The notes under the pieces: model-generated
What the model was told of the DNA's origin: nothing
What the model saw: only the letters and a program-made list of their open reading frames with translations
The model's database searches: none
Assembly (NCBI GenBank): GCA_963719855.1
Contig: CAVRDK010000004.1
Location: 434,001 to 498,000 of the forward strand
DNA length: 64,000 nucleotides
Reading direction: 5' to 3'
Origin: CAIQPV01 sp963719855
GTDB taxonomy: Bacteria; Pseudomonadota; Gammaproteobacteria; Burkholderiales; Gallionellaceae
In this document: positions 15,903 through 26,400 of the stretch, one piece after another
Position numbering within the stretch: position 1 is the stretch's first letter
Layout of the letters: every line of letters starts with the position of its first letter
Program-made: the position numbers and the translations under genes

Positions 15903-18900
15903 TTACTTAATCTCCTTGGCATGTTGCGCCGCGATTTCCTGCAAGGCGCGGCGATATTCTGTCGGCATCACCTTGACAAATCTCGGCAGGTAGCGCGCCC
16001 AATTGTCGAGTATGGTTCTGGCGCGGATACTGCCGGTGTGGCGCAAGTGGTTTTCGATGAATTCGCGCAACAGGTGTTCGTCGGCCTTGCCGAGATGGTT
16101 GAAATGCACGCGGCCATGTGTCTCGATTTCGCCGGTTTCACTGGCGTCAGATTCTTCAGGAATCGCTTCCAGTTGCACCATAGACATATTGCAGCGCCGC
16201 GCAAAACTGTCGTCCTCATCCAGCACGTAAGCCACGCCGCCGGACATGCCAGCAGCGAAGTTGCGCCCGGTTTGCCCCAGCACGATAATCATGCCGCCGG
16301 TCATGTATTCGCAGCCGTGGTCGCCCACGCCTTCCACCACCGCGACCGCGCCGGAATTGCGCACCGCGAAGCGCTCGCCGGCCACGCCACGGAAGTAGCA
16401 TTCGCCGCTGGTCGCGCCGTACAGCACGGTGTTGCCGACAATGATGTTGTCTTCAGCCATGATCGGGCAATCCTTGGGCGGCAGCACCGCGATGCGTCCG
16501 CCGCACAGCCCCTTGCCAACATAGTCGTTGCCTTCGCCGGTCAGTTCGAAAGTCACGCCGTGCGCGAGGAAAGCGCCGAAACTCTGCCCTGCCGTGCCTT
16601 TCAGTTTCACCGTGATGGTGTCGGTCGGCAGCCCGGCATGGCCGTAGCGCTTCGCCACTTCGTGCGACAGCATGGTGCCGACGGTGCGGTTGGAATTGCC
16701 GATAGTAGTTTTGATGATGACCGGATGCTTGTTGTCCAGCGCGGCCTTGGCTTCCGCAATCAACTGGTTGTCCAAGGCTTTTTCCAGTTCGTGATCTTGC
16801 ACCTCGGCATGGCGGCGCGCCACGCTGGCGGGCATGTCGGGCTGATAGAAAATTTTGGAGAAATCCAGGCCTTGCGCCTTCCAATGTTCGATGCCGTGTT
16901 TCATGTCGAGCAAATCGCTGCGACCGATCAACTCGCTCAACTTGCGCACGCCCATCTGCGCCATGTATTCGCGCAATTCTTCGGCGAGGAAGAAGAAATA
17001 GTTCACCACATGTTCTGGCTGGCCGGTAAACTTTTTGCGCAACTCTGGGTCTTGCGTCGCCACGCCCACCGGGCAGGTATTGAGATGGCACTTGCGCATC
17101 ATGATGCAGCCTTCCACCACCAGCGGGGCCGTGGCAAAACCGAATTCATCCGCGCCGAGCAAGGCGCCGATCAACACATCGCGCCCGGTCTTGAGTTGGC
17201 CGTCCACCTGCAACACGATGCGCCCGCGCAGTTTGTTCAGCACCAGCGTTTGCTGGGTTTCTGCCAGACCGAGTTCCCATGGCGTACCGGCATGTTTGGT
17301 CGAGGAAATCGGCGATGCGCCGGTTCCGCCGTCGAAACCGGACACCACGATGTGGTCGGCCTTGGCTTTTGATACGCCTGCCGCCACCGTGCCTACGCCG
17401 ATTTCCGATACCAGCTTCACCGAAATGGAAGCTTTCGGGTTGGCGTTTTTCAGGTCGTGGATCAGTTGCGCCAAGTCTTCTATCGAATAAATATCGTGGT
17501 GCGGTGGAGGCGAAATCAGCCCCACGCCCGGCACCGAGAAGCGCAGCTTGGCGATATATTCGGACACCTTGCCGCCCGGCAACTGGCCGCCTTCGCCCGG
17601 CTTCGCGCCTTGCGCCATCTTGATCTGGATCTGGTCGGCGCTGGTCAGGTATTCTGCGGTCACCCCGAAGCGACCCGAAGCGACTTGTTTGATGCGCGAA
17701 CGCAGCGAATCGCCTTCCTGCATTATCAGGTCGGCGGCGATGCGCTTGTGACCGATGATGTCGGACAGTTTTTCGCCCGCTTTGAGCACGCGGAAACGGT
17801 TCGCGTCTTCGCCGCCTTCGCCGGTGTTGGATTTGCCACCGATGCGGTTCATCGCGATAGCCAGCGTGGTGTGCGCTTCGGTGGAAATCGAGCCGAGCGA
17901 CATCGCGCCGGTGGCGAAACGTTTGACGATTTCCTTGGCCGGTTCGACTTCTTCCAGCGGCACCGGTGCGCCCGCCGACTTGATCTCGAACAATCCGCGC
18001 AGGGTCTTCATCTGCGTGCCCTGATCGTTAATCAGCTTGGCGTATTCCTTGTAAGTTGCAAAATTATTCGTGCGCGTGGAGTTCTGCAATTTGGCGATGC
18101 TGTCCGGTGTCCACATGTGCTCTTCGCCGCGCACGCGGTAGGCATACTCGCCGCCCGCATCCAGCGAATTGGCCAACAGCGGATCGTCGCCGAATGCGGC
18201 ACGGTGGGTGCGCATGGCTTCCTCGGCCACTTCGCGCAAGCCGATGCCCTCGATTTGAGTTCCGGTGCCGGTGAAATAGCGCGCCACGAATTCCGCATTC
18301 AGCCCGACCGCCTCGAATATCTGCGAGCCGCAATAAGACTGGTAGGTGGAGATGCCCATCTTGGACATCACCTTTTGCAGCCCCTTGTCCACCGCCTTGA
18401 TGAAGCGCTCTTCGATATTTTTCTCATCCGTATGTGCGGTCAAAACATCAACGGTTTCATACGCCAGCCACGGGCACACCGCTTCCGCGCCGTATCCAGC
18501 GAGCAGGGCGAAGTGATGCACTTCGCGCGCCGAACCCGTGTCGACCACCAAGCCGGTATTGGTGCGCAATCCCTTGCGCACCAGATGATGGTGTACGCTG
18601 GAGCAGGCCAGCAACGCGGGGATCGCCACGCGCTTTCTCGACACCGTGCGGTCGGACAGAATCAATACATTGCATCCTTCCACCACCGCCTTGTCGGCGG
18701 CTTGGTACAGCGCCTTGATGGCGGCCTCGCAGCCTGCCGCGCCCTTGCTGGCGGAATAGGTTATATCCAGCACCAGCGAGCGGAAACGGCCTTTGGTCAG
18801 CTTGCTGATGTTGCGCAGCTTGGCCATGCCCTCTTTGGTCAGCAAGGGCTGGGAAATTTCCAGGCGCAACGGCGGATCGGTCTCTTCCAGCCCGAGCAGG

Positions 18901-20594
18901 TTGGGTTTGGGGCCGATGAACGAAGTGAGCGACATCACGATCTCTTCGCGGATCGGGTCGATTGGCGGGTTGGTTACTTGCGCAAACAGCTGCTGGAAAT
19001 AGTCGTACAGCGAGCGGGTCTTGTTCGACAGCACCGACAATGCGGCATCGTAGCCCATGGAGCCGATCGCTTCCTGGCCGGAAGATGCCATGGGCGCGAG
19101 GATGAACTTGATGTCCTCCTGCGAGTAGCCGAACGCCTGCTGGGTGTCCAGCAAGGTCTCCGCCATCTTTGTCTCGACTTTGACCTTGGGCAAATCCTTG
19201 ATGAAATAGCGCGATTTTTCGATCCACTGGCGGTAAGGCTGGGCAGTGGAAAGTTGCTGTTTCAGTTCGGCATCGTCCACGATGCGGCCAGCCTGCAAGT
19301 CGATCAGGAACATTTTGCCCGGTTGCAAGCGCCACTTCTTCACGATTTTGTGTTGCGGAATATCCAGCACGCCCATTTCCGACGCCATCAATACCATGTC
19401 GTCATCGGTAATCAGGTAGCGCGCCGGGCGCAGGCCGTTGCGATCCAGCGTCGCGCCGATCATGCGCCCATCGGTGAAAGCCACGGCGGCAGGGCCGTCC
19501 CACGGTTCCATCAGTGCGGCATGATATTCGTAGAACGCGCGGCGCTCCTCGTCCATCAGCGGGTTGCCCGCCCAGGCTTCGGGTATTAACAGCATCATCG
19601 CGTGCGGCAGCGAATAGCCGCCCGCCACCAGCAATTCCAGCGCATTGTCGAAACAAGCGGAGTCGGACTGGCCTTCCACGATCAGCGGCCACAGTTTTTC
19701 CAGATCTTCGCCCAGCAACTTGGACGACATCGCCGCATGGCGCGCAGCCATCCAGTTCACGTTGCCGCGTAGCGTGTTGATCTCGCCGTTGTGCGCGATC
19801 ATGCGGAACGGATGCGCCAAATTCCAGGTTGGAAAAGTATTGGTGGAGAAGCGCTGATGCACCAGCGCCAAGGCGCTGACCATGCTCTCATCCTGCAAAT
19901 CGAGGTAATACTTGCCGACCTGGCTGGCCAGCAACATGCCCTTGTAAACCAGCGTGCGCGCCGACAGCGAGGGAATATAGAAGCCTCGCCCCTGTTCATT
20001 AGCCAAGCCGCTCACTGCATGTTCAGCGGTTTTACGGATAACGAACAGCTTGCGCTCGAAACTGTCGGCATCTTTACAATTCTTGCTACGCCCGACGAAC
20101 ACTTGGCGCACTACCGGCTCCACCGCCTTGACGCCCTCGCCCAGACTGCGGTTGTCCACCGGCACATTGCGCCAGCCGAGTAATTTCTGTCCTTCCGCCG
20201 CGATCTTGTCGGCAATCACTTTCTCGCAGGCTGCGCGCGCAAAAGCATCGCGCGGCAAGAACAGCATGCCGACGCCGTATTCGCCTGCCGCCGGCAAAGT
20301 CACGCCGTGTGCCGCACAAGACTTGCGCAAGAACGCATCGGGAACCTGGATTAAAATTCCCGCGCCATCACCCGCCAACGGATCGGCGCCCACTGCGCCG
20401 CGATGGGTGAGATTCACCAGAATCTGCAATCCCCGACGCACCATGTCATGGCTCGGCTTGCCTTTTATATTTGCGACAAAGCCCACACCACACGCATCGC
20501 GCTCTTGGCGCGGATCATACAAACCCTGCTGGACTGGCAACCCCGACTGTACGGACAACGAAGGACGGCTCACGTAATTCCTCATCAAAATCAT
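15903..20594 (-). CDS. gltB: Glutamate synthase, large subunit
   Basis: 1563 residues. After a propeptide of about 33 residues the class II glutaminase domain begins at the catalytic Cys of DACGVGFVANIKG. The central domain is followed by the FMN barrel (VSGFDGGTGASPISSTKHAG) and the 3Fe-4S site CHLNTCPVGVATQDP. The C-terminal beta-helix domain carries repeated G-x-x-G-G blocks (GRIAVLPPKD, GGMIIVLGQTG). It channels ammonia from glutamine to 2-oxoglutarate to make two glutamates. Start choice between the ATG at 20594 and the one three codons later (20585) is open; it does not affect the mature enzyme. Confidence 0.97.
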   Translation of the reverse strand: MILMRNYVSRPSLSVQSGLPVQQGLYDPRQERDACGVGFVANIKGKPSHDMVRRGLQILVNLTHRGAVGADPLAGDGAGILIQVPDAFLRKSCAAHGVTLPAAGEYGVGMLFLPRDAFARAACEKVIADKIAAEGQKLLGWRNVPVDNRSLGEGVKAVEPVVRQVFVGRSKNCKDADSFERKLFVIRKTAEHAVSGLANEQGRGFYIPSLSARTLVYKGMLLASQVGKYYLDLQDESMVSALALVHQRFSTNTFPTWNLAHPFRMIAHNGEINTLRGNVNWMAARHAAMSSKLLGEDLEKLWPLIVEGQSDSACFDNALELLVAGGYSLPHAMMLLIPEAWAGNPLMDEERRAFYEYHAALMEPWDGPAAVAFTDGRMIGATLDRNGLRPARYLITDDDMVLMASEMGVLDIPQHKIVKKWRLQPGKMFLIDLQAGRIVDDAELKQQLSTAQPYRQWIEKSRYFIKDLPKVKVETKMAETLLDTQQAFGYSQEDIKFILAPMASSGQEAIGSMGYDAALSVLSNKTRSLYDYFQQLFAQVTNPPIDPIREEIVMSLTSFIGPKPNLLGLEETDPPLRLEISQPLLTKEGMAKLRNISKLTKGRFRSLVLDITYSASKGAAGCEAAIKALYQAADKAVVEGCNVLILSDRTVSRKRVAIPALLACSSVHHHLVRKGLRTNTGLVVDTGSAREVHHFALLAGYGAEAVCPWLAYETVDVLTAHTDEKNIEERFIKAVDKGLQKVMSKMGISTYQSYCGSQIFEAVGLNAEFVARYFTGTGTQIEGIGLREVAEEAMRTHRAAFGDDPLLANSLDAGGEYAYRVRGEEHMWTPDSIAKLQNSTRTNNFATYKEYAKLINDQGTQMKTLRGLFEIKSAGAPVPLEEVEPAKEIVKRFATGAMSLGSISTEAHTTLAIAMNRIGGKSNTGEGGEDANRFRVLKAGEKLSDIIGHKRIAADLIMQEGDSLRSRIKQVASGRFGVTAEYLTSADQIQIKMAQGAKPGEGGQLPGGKVSEYIAKLRFSVPGVGLISPPPHHDIYSIEDLAQLIHDLKNANPKASISVKLVSEIGVGTVAAGVSKAKADHIVVSGFDGGTGASPISSTKHAGTPWELGLAETQQTLVLNKLRGRIVLQVDGQLKTGRDVLIGALLGADEFGFATAPLVVEGCIMMRKCHLNTCPVGVATQDPELRKKFTGQPEHVVNYFFFLAEELREYMAQMGVRKLSELIGRSDLLDMKHGIEHWKAQGLDFSKIFYQPDMPASVARRHAEVQDHELEKALDNQLIAEAKAALDNKHPVIIKTTIGNSNRTVGTMLSHEVAKRYGHAGLPTDTITVKLKGTAGQSFGAFLAHGVTFELTGEGNDYVGKGLCGGRIAVLPPKDCPIMAEDNIIVGNTVLYGATSGECYFRGVAGERFAVRNSGAVAVVEGVGDHGCEYMTGGMIIVLGQTGRNFAAGMSGGVAYVLDEDDSFARRCNMSMVQLEAIPEESDASETGEIETHGRVHFNHLGKADEHLLREFIENHLRHTGSIRARTILDNWARYLPRFVKVMPTEYRRALQEIAAQHAKEIK

Positions 20595-20980
20595 TTAAAG
20601 CAAAAAATGGCGGCACAAGTCGCCAATGTAAAAGCAAAAGGGCGGGAATGTTACCTTGTCTGGGCTGATAGGGCAATTAGGCGGGAAGAAAAACAATTTC
20701 AATGATGGCTTGACGTAGCACACCATTGTCTCGAAGAATACCTCAAGCTGGCCCATGAATCCCGTCTTTTACCCGCCAGAGAATGGATTTTGTGGCACGG
20801 TAAATTTGTCCTGTTTGCTAACTCATGGATTCACAGTTAGATATAAAGCCACCCGTTAAATGAACTAATTGATTTACCGAGCCTCTGCCTTTTATGGTTT
20901 GGATATTAGGTGGCAATTAGTTGTTTTAATTAGCTAATTATCAGAAAGCAAATTTACCTTGGATTTTGTGGTGTTTGTGG
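20595..20980. other. Intergenic region between gltB and ahpC-type gene
   Basis: This divergent region holds the promoters for gltBD and the peroxiredoxin. It is AT-rich around 20900-20960 (TTAGTTGTTTTAATTAGCTAATTA). No ORF, RNA or clear operator was recognised apart from the promoter listed at 20981-21010. Confidence 0.5.
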
Positions 20981-21010
20981 TTGACAGCCGCGTTGCCACC
21001 CATGTAAATT
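20981..21010 (+). promoter_or_regulatory. Sigma70-type promoter of the peroxiredoxin gene
   Basis: TTGACA at 20981-20986 and TAAATT at 21005-21010 are separated by 18 bp. This leaves a leader of roughly 35 nt with AAGGAG before the ATG at 21051. An alternative -10 (TATAGT) lies slightly downstream. Confidence 0.5.
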
Positions 21011-21050
21011 GCATACCCTATAGTTTTAGTCAACCATAAGGAGTTAAATC

Positions 21051-21653
21051 ATGGCAGTTCTCGTTGGTAAACCCGCTCCTGATTTCAGCGCTGTTGCAGT
21101 GATGGGCAACAATGAAATGAACGCAAGTTTTAATTTGAAAAAACACACGGAAGGCAAATATGCCGTGCTGTTTTTCTATCCGCTGGATTTCACTTTTGTC
21201 TGTCCTTCCGAGCTGATCGCATTCGACCATCGCCTGGAGGAGTTCCAGAAGCGCAAAGTGGAGGTGATCGGCGTTTCAATTGACTCGCAATTTACTCACT
21301 TGGCCTGGAAGAACACACCGGTTAACAATGGGGGTATCGGTAAGGTGCGCTATCCCTTGGTGGCCGACATCAAACACGAAATCTGCAAGGCTTATGATGT
21401 GGAAGCAGCCGGCGGCGTGGCTTTCCGGGGTTCTTTCCTGATTGATCGTACCGGTATGGTGCGCCATCAGGTGGTGAATGATCTGCCGCTGGGTCGTAAT
21501 ATTGACGAGATGCTGCGCATGGTGGATGCGCTGCAATTCAACGAAGAGCATGGTGAAGTTTGTCCGGCTGGCTGGAACAAGGGCGATGCTGGTATGAAGG
21601 CTTCGACTGAAGGTGTGGCGAAGTATTTAGCCGATCACGCCAAAGAACTGTAA
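21051..21653 (+). CDS. Typical 2-Cys peroxiredoxin (AhpC/Prx1 type)
   Basis: 200 residues. The peroxidatic Cys is in DFTFVCPSELIAF, and the resolving Cys is near the C-terminus in GEVCPAGWNKGD; the YF-type tail (VAKYLADHAKEL) is shorter than in eukaryotic Prx. The active-site Arg is expected in DRTGMVRHQ. It reduces hydrogen peroxide and organic peroxides with a thiol donor. No ahpF or OxyR-linked gene is adjacent. It is preceded by a good RBS (AAGGAG) and followed by a strong terminator. Confidence 0.95.
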   Translation: MAVLVGKPAPDFSAVAVMGNNEMNASFNLKKHTEGKYAVLFFYPLDFTFVCPSELIAFDHRLEEFQKRKVEVIGVSIDSQFTHLAWKNTPVNNGGIGKVRYPLVADIKHEICKAYDVEAAGGVAFRGSFLIDRTGMVRHQVVNDLPLGRNIDEMLRMVDALQFNEEHGEVCPAGWNKGDAGMKASTEGVAKYLADHAKEL

Positions 21654-21670
21654 TTTAGCTCGTGTTCCGA

Positions 21671-21704
21671 GCAAACAAGCCACCCGATGCGGTGGCTTGT
21701 TTGC
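21671..21704. terminator. Bidirectional hairpin between peroxiredoxin gene and the 21.7-23.3 kb gene
   Basis: Perfect 14-bp stem GCAAACAAGCCACC / GGTGGCTTGTTTGC with a 6-nt loop (CGATGC), 17 bp after the plus-strand stop and 7 bp beyond the convergent gene's stop. Confidence 0.75.
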
Positions 21705-21711
21705 ATTCAGG

Positions 21712-23337
21712 CTATAAAATTTCGATGAAGCTGATCCGCTCGTAGTCCGAACCTTTTCCCATACTCAGTTCCATTTTTAGCAGAAGTTTTTCCTTGTCCG
21801 CTTGGACAATTTCAACCACCCGTCCGGGCTTGAACCAATCGCGTGGAGCAATCAGGCTGGCCGGGGCTTTTAGCACGAGTACGGCAGGCAGCAGCAGCGC
21901 CGCGACGTATTTATCCGATACGGTGAGGTTGACCCCTGTGGCTTTCATGGCGATGGCTTGCGGCAGGCCGGGCAGGTAACGCACGCCGGTACGCAGTTGT
22001 CCGGTCGGGGTGACTTTGACCCAACTCACCGTGCCAACCATGAAGGCATTGGCATTGGTTGGGCGCACCGCAATTAGTTGGCCTGGACCGAGACGCACAC
22101 CGACATTTTCCTCGCGCAGCAAACGTGCACCATGGATGCTCTCGTCTTCGATTTGCCAGGTTTCAAGCGCCAAGCCCATTAAAGCCAGATCGTGGCGGTT
22201 GGTGTCGGACAGCACGCGGCCAAAAGCGGCGATCTGCTTGCGAGACAGGGTATCCATCCCCCCTTCCCTGATTGGTTGTTTGAATGGTTTGTTTGCGATA
22301 TATGCAAAGCAACTCTCCATGCCATAACATACCTGCGCTTGTTGCATCGCGCTATGCCGTTCAGCCATGCGGGCATCATGCCCTTCGCACCAGCACTGAT
22401 GCAGGTAGTTAAGAAACGTTACACATTCTGTGCTGTTGCAGCCCTCGCCCAACTCCAGTTGCTGCGGTGATTGCCCCTGCTGCAACAGGATGGTTTTCAC
22501 GCGCATCAGCTTACTGAGCGGCACCATGACCAGATAGCGAAGACGACCAGAAGGATCTGTCAATTGAGGTAGTCGCAGGCCTGATTCGCTGCCCAGATCG
22601 ACGGCCAAAGGAGGGGCATCGCCTTTGCTCGCGGTGTATAGGCGCTCCACGGCGACGGATGGACTCCATAGTGTCAGCCAGCGATCCAGCAATCGCAGCA
22701 AGTGGCGCGACAAGTCCGCGCGGTGAACATGGCAGGCGAGCAGGGTCTTGGTATAAGTAGCATTGCACGAAGTGATGCGAGTGTCGCCATTGAGATCGTC
22801 GTTCACTTCGTTAAGCTGCCAGCCTCGTTCCTCGCAGAAAGCATAAAGTTGATGCAACTGGCGCCACAGTTTGCCATCGAATTCGTAACCGGTGCGCATG
22901 TGCTCGGAAATCTGTAATCCGCTATACAGCAGGCAGCGCTGGGACAGCAACGCGCCAAATGTGGCGAGTTGTGCATCGCCTGCCATGTAAGCTTGCAGGC
23001 AGCGTTGGTAGCCGGTGACCATGCTTTGCCAGAGGCCGACGATGGCAACAAAAATGGTGAGTTCGTCCTGGTGCAACGGCAGTTTCTTGGCGACCAGTTT
23101 CTTGGCGTAATCGGCCTGTATGGACGATACCGTTTCACGGAGCAGTTCCAGCGAGTGCAAGCGTTCCAGGCCGCGCATCGGGTAACGGTTGAACTCGTCC
23201 AGTTGCATGCTTAACACACTGTGCGCTTGGTGCAAGTTGGTGAGTTGCAATTGTCCCAGCCATTGTGCGCAGGCGGTCGCATCCTTAAATGCCGGGTTGG
23301 CGCGGTCGTCGGTTGGGTCTAGCGGTAAGGTCAGCAT
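21712..23337 (-). CDS. Conserved protein of unknown function, possible PilZ-like C-terminal barrel
   Basis: 541 residues, not recognised with confidence. The N-terminal two-thirds look helical with many Leu/Gln and Trp/Tyr residues. The C-terminal part (about 400-541) contains LGPGQLIAVRPTNANAFMVG, TVSWVKVTPTGQLRTGVRYL and a final strand-rich stretch, reminiscent of a PilZ-type barrel, although the R-x3-R and D/N-x-S-x-x-G signature is not clear. Proteins of this build occur in betaproteobacteria beside housekeeping genes. No signal peptide or membrane span. Confidence 0.5.
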   Translation of the reverse strand: MLTLPLDPTDDRANPAFKDATACAQWLGQLQLTNLHQAHSVLSMQLDEFNRYPMRGLERLHSLELLRETVSSIQADYAKKLVAKKLPLHQDELTIFVAIVGLWQSMVTGYQRCLQAYMAGDAQLATFGALLSQRCLLYSGLQISEHMRTGYEFDGKLWRQLHQLYAFCEERGWQLNEVNDDLNGDTRITSCNATYTKTLLACHVHRADLSRHLLRLLDRWLTLWSPSVAVERLYTASKGDAPPLAVDLGSESGLRLPQLTDPSGRLRYLVMVPLSKLMRVKTILLQQGQSPQQLELGEGCNSTECVTFLNYLHQCWCEGHDARMAERHSAMQQAQVCYGMESCFAYIANKPFKQPIREGGMDTLSRKQIAAFGRVLSDTNRHDLALMGLALETWQIEDESIHGARLLREENVGVRLGPGQLIAVRPTNANAFMVGTVSWVKVTPTGQLRTGVRYLPGLPQAIAMKATGVNLTVSDKYVAALLLPAVLVLKAPASLIAPRDWFKPGRVVEIVQADKEKLLLKMELSMGKGSDYERISFIEIL

Positions 23338-23410
23338 AATTCAGGATTGAGGGGTAAGGTACAAGTAGCAAGGAAAAAACAAAGAACCGTTTTTGACTTT
23401 CATTTTGTAT

Positions 23411-26400
23411 CTACAAAAGTACTCTTTCGATTCCGCCATCATTGGCTTTCTGCACGTAATATTCCATCCAATTCTCGCCCAGCAGACGCCGGGCCATTTC
23501 CACCACGATATAATCCGCTGTGGTGCCGGAGTCGTCGTTGAAACGTGCAAGCCCCTGCAAGCAAGACGGGCAGGAAGTGAGTATTTTGACCTCGCCGGTG
23601 TAGCCGTCCTTGCGCAACCGATTCGCACCTTTGCGCATTTCTTCTTCCTTGCGGAAACGTACCTGGGTGGAGACGTCAGGGCGGGTGGCCGCTAACGTGC
23701 CGGATTCGCCGCAGCAGCGGTGGTTCAATGATACCGGCACGCCCATCAACTCGTTTACTACTTTCATCGGCTGGTAAGTCTTCATCGGAGTGTGGCAGGG
23801 ATCGTGGTACATGTACCGCACTGACACGGCATCGCGAAGCGCCGGGGCGGGAAGTGCGGTAACCGGCTGCGTTGCCAGGCGTTGGGATTCATTGTCCGTT
23901 CGCAGACGGTTCGCACCCTCTACACCTTGCAGCTTTATATTTTTCTCCAGCAGATATTCGTGAATGTCGATCAAACGACAGCCGGGGAAAATCTTGTCGA
24001 ACTGATATTGCAGCAACTGATCCATGCAGGTGCCGCACGACACCACCACGGTCTTGATGTCGAGATAGTTCAGCGTATTGGCGACGCGGTGGAACAGCAC
24101 GCGGTTGTCCATGGTGATCTTGCTGCCCCGATCTTCCTGCCCTGCGGAAGTCTGCGGGTAGCCGCAGCATAAATAGCTCGGCGGCAGCACGGTGATCGCG
24201 CCGGTTTCATACAGCATCGCGAGTGTGGCAAGGCCGACCTGGCCGAACAGACGTTCCGAGCCACAACCGGGGAAATAAAATACCGCCTCGGAATCTTCGT
24301 TCACCTTGCGCGGGTCGCGAATCACCGGGACGATGGTGCTATCCTCAATGTTGAGCAATGCGCGCGATGTTTTCTTCGGCAGATTGCCCGGCATGGGCTT
24401 GTTGATGAAATGGATTACTTTCGCCTTCAGCGGCGGGCGTCCATGCGTGGAGGGAGGATGCGCGGTCTGTTCGCGTATCAAGCCGAAGTGTTTGCCCAAC
24501 CGGTAGCCCAAGCGTTGCGCTTGGTAGCCCCACTCCAACATCACTTTGCGTATCGTTTTAATGGTGGCCGGGTCGGTGGCATTCAGGAATAGCATGGCCG
24601 CTGCCGTGCCCGGATTGAATTTTTTCTTGCCCTGTTTGCGCAGGAAATTGCGCATGGCGATGGAAACGTTGCCGAAATCAATGTCCACCGGGCAAGGTTT
24701 CAGGCACTTGTGGCATACCGTACAATGGTCGGCCACATCGCTGAATTCGTCGAAGTGTGCGATGGAAATGCCGCGCCGTGTTTGCTCCTCGTACAGGAAG
24801 GCTTCGATCAGCAATGAGGTGCCGAGTATCTTGTTGCGGGGCGAATAGAGCAGATTGGCGCGCGGTACATGTGTGCTGCAAACCGGCTTGCACTTGCCGC
24901 AGCGCAGGCAATCCTTGATCGAATCAGCAATTTCACTCAGCTCACTCTTTTCCAGAATCAAGCTTTCCAGTTCCATCAAGTTAAAGCTGGGCGTGTAAGC
25001 GCGTTCCAGATTGCCGCCCGCCAGCAGCTTGCCCTTGTTGAAGCGACCTTCCGGGTCTACGCGACTCTTGTAGGCAGCAAATTCGGCGATTTCCTGCGGT
25101 TCCAGATAATCGAATTTGGTGATGCCGATGCCGTGTTCGCCGGAAATCACCCCGCCCAACTCTTTTGCCAGAAGCATGATGCGATCCACCGCGTCGTAGG
25201 CCTGTTGCAACATGGCGTAATTGTCCGAGTTCACCGGAATATTGGTATGCACATTGCCGTCGCCCGCATGCATGTGCAGCGCGACGAACACACGGCTTTT
25301 CAATACAGACTGATGGATAGCATTGCACTGGTCGAGTATGGGCTGGTAAGTGCTGCCGCTGAATATTTGGCGCAGCGGATCGCGCACATCGAGTTTCCAC
25401 GAAGCGCGGATGGTGTGGTCTTGCAGGATATGGAAGATGGAGCCTGTAGCTGGTAGCTGGTAACTGGTAGCATGAGGCGAGGTTGTGCTACCCGCTACAG
25501 GCAACAAGCTACTAGCTGCGTCCAGATTATCCCTTAGCCACTGCCAGCGCGTACGCACCTCGCTTAGCAGTTCGCGCGCCTGTTGCGTGCGGTTGCCGAG
25601 CAACTCATCTGAACCGATCTGCGCGTCGTCCTGATAGTAAAGCGGCATTTCGCCGTTGAAAAAGTCATCAAGTGCGTCCAGAAGTTTAAGTTTGTTGTGC
25701 AGCGACAACTCGATGTTGATTCGCTCTATGCCGTCGCAGTAATCGCCCATGCGCGGCAGCGGGATTACAACATCCTCGTTGACCTTGAACGCATTGGTGT
25801 GTTTGGCGATGGCGGCGGCACGCCCGCGATCCAGCCAGAATTTTTTGCGAGCTTCGGCGGATACCGCGATAAAGCCCTCGCCTTGACGCAAGTTGGCCAG
25901 ACGCACGATCTCGGATGCGGCTTGCGCCACAGCGTTTTCGTCGTCGCCCACCACATCCGCGAGCAGTACCATCTTGGGCAGTATGCCGCGCTTGGACTTG
26001 GTGGCATAACCAACCGCCTTGAGGTAACGGTCATCCAGATGTTCCAATCCGGCCAGCAATGCGGATTTGCTGTTTTTGAAATAGGAGGTAATTTCAATAA
26101 TCGCAGGCACCGCTTCATGCACCTGCCCGAAGAACTCCAGGCACACGGTACGCGTGTGGTCATGGGCACGGTGCAGAATGAAACGCGCCGAGGTGATGAT
26201 GCCGTCGCAACCTTCTTTCTGGATACCCGGCAGGCCGGACAGGAATTTGTCGGTTACGTCCTTGCCCAGCCCGGCCTTGCGGAACTTGCCGCCGGGGATT
26301 TCCAAAATCTCCGGTTTGCCGTGCGGCGTCTTGCCGTCCAGTTCAAAGCGGCTGATGCGGAAGCGCGCCATATCCACATCGTGAATCTTGCCGAGGTTGT

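Noticed and set aside
15291..19589. Long plus-strand open frames (15291-17372 and 17457-19589)
   Set aside because: They lie opposite gltB/gltD, whose protein families and catalytic motifs are unambiguous; the plus-strand frames are codon-bias shadows.
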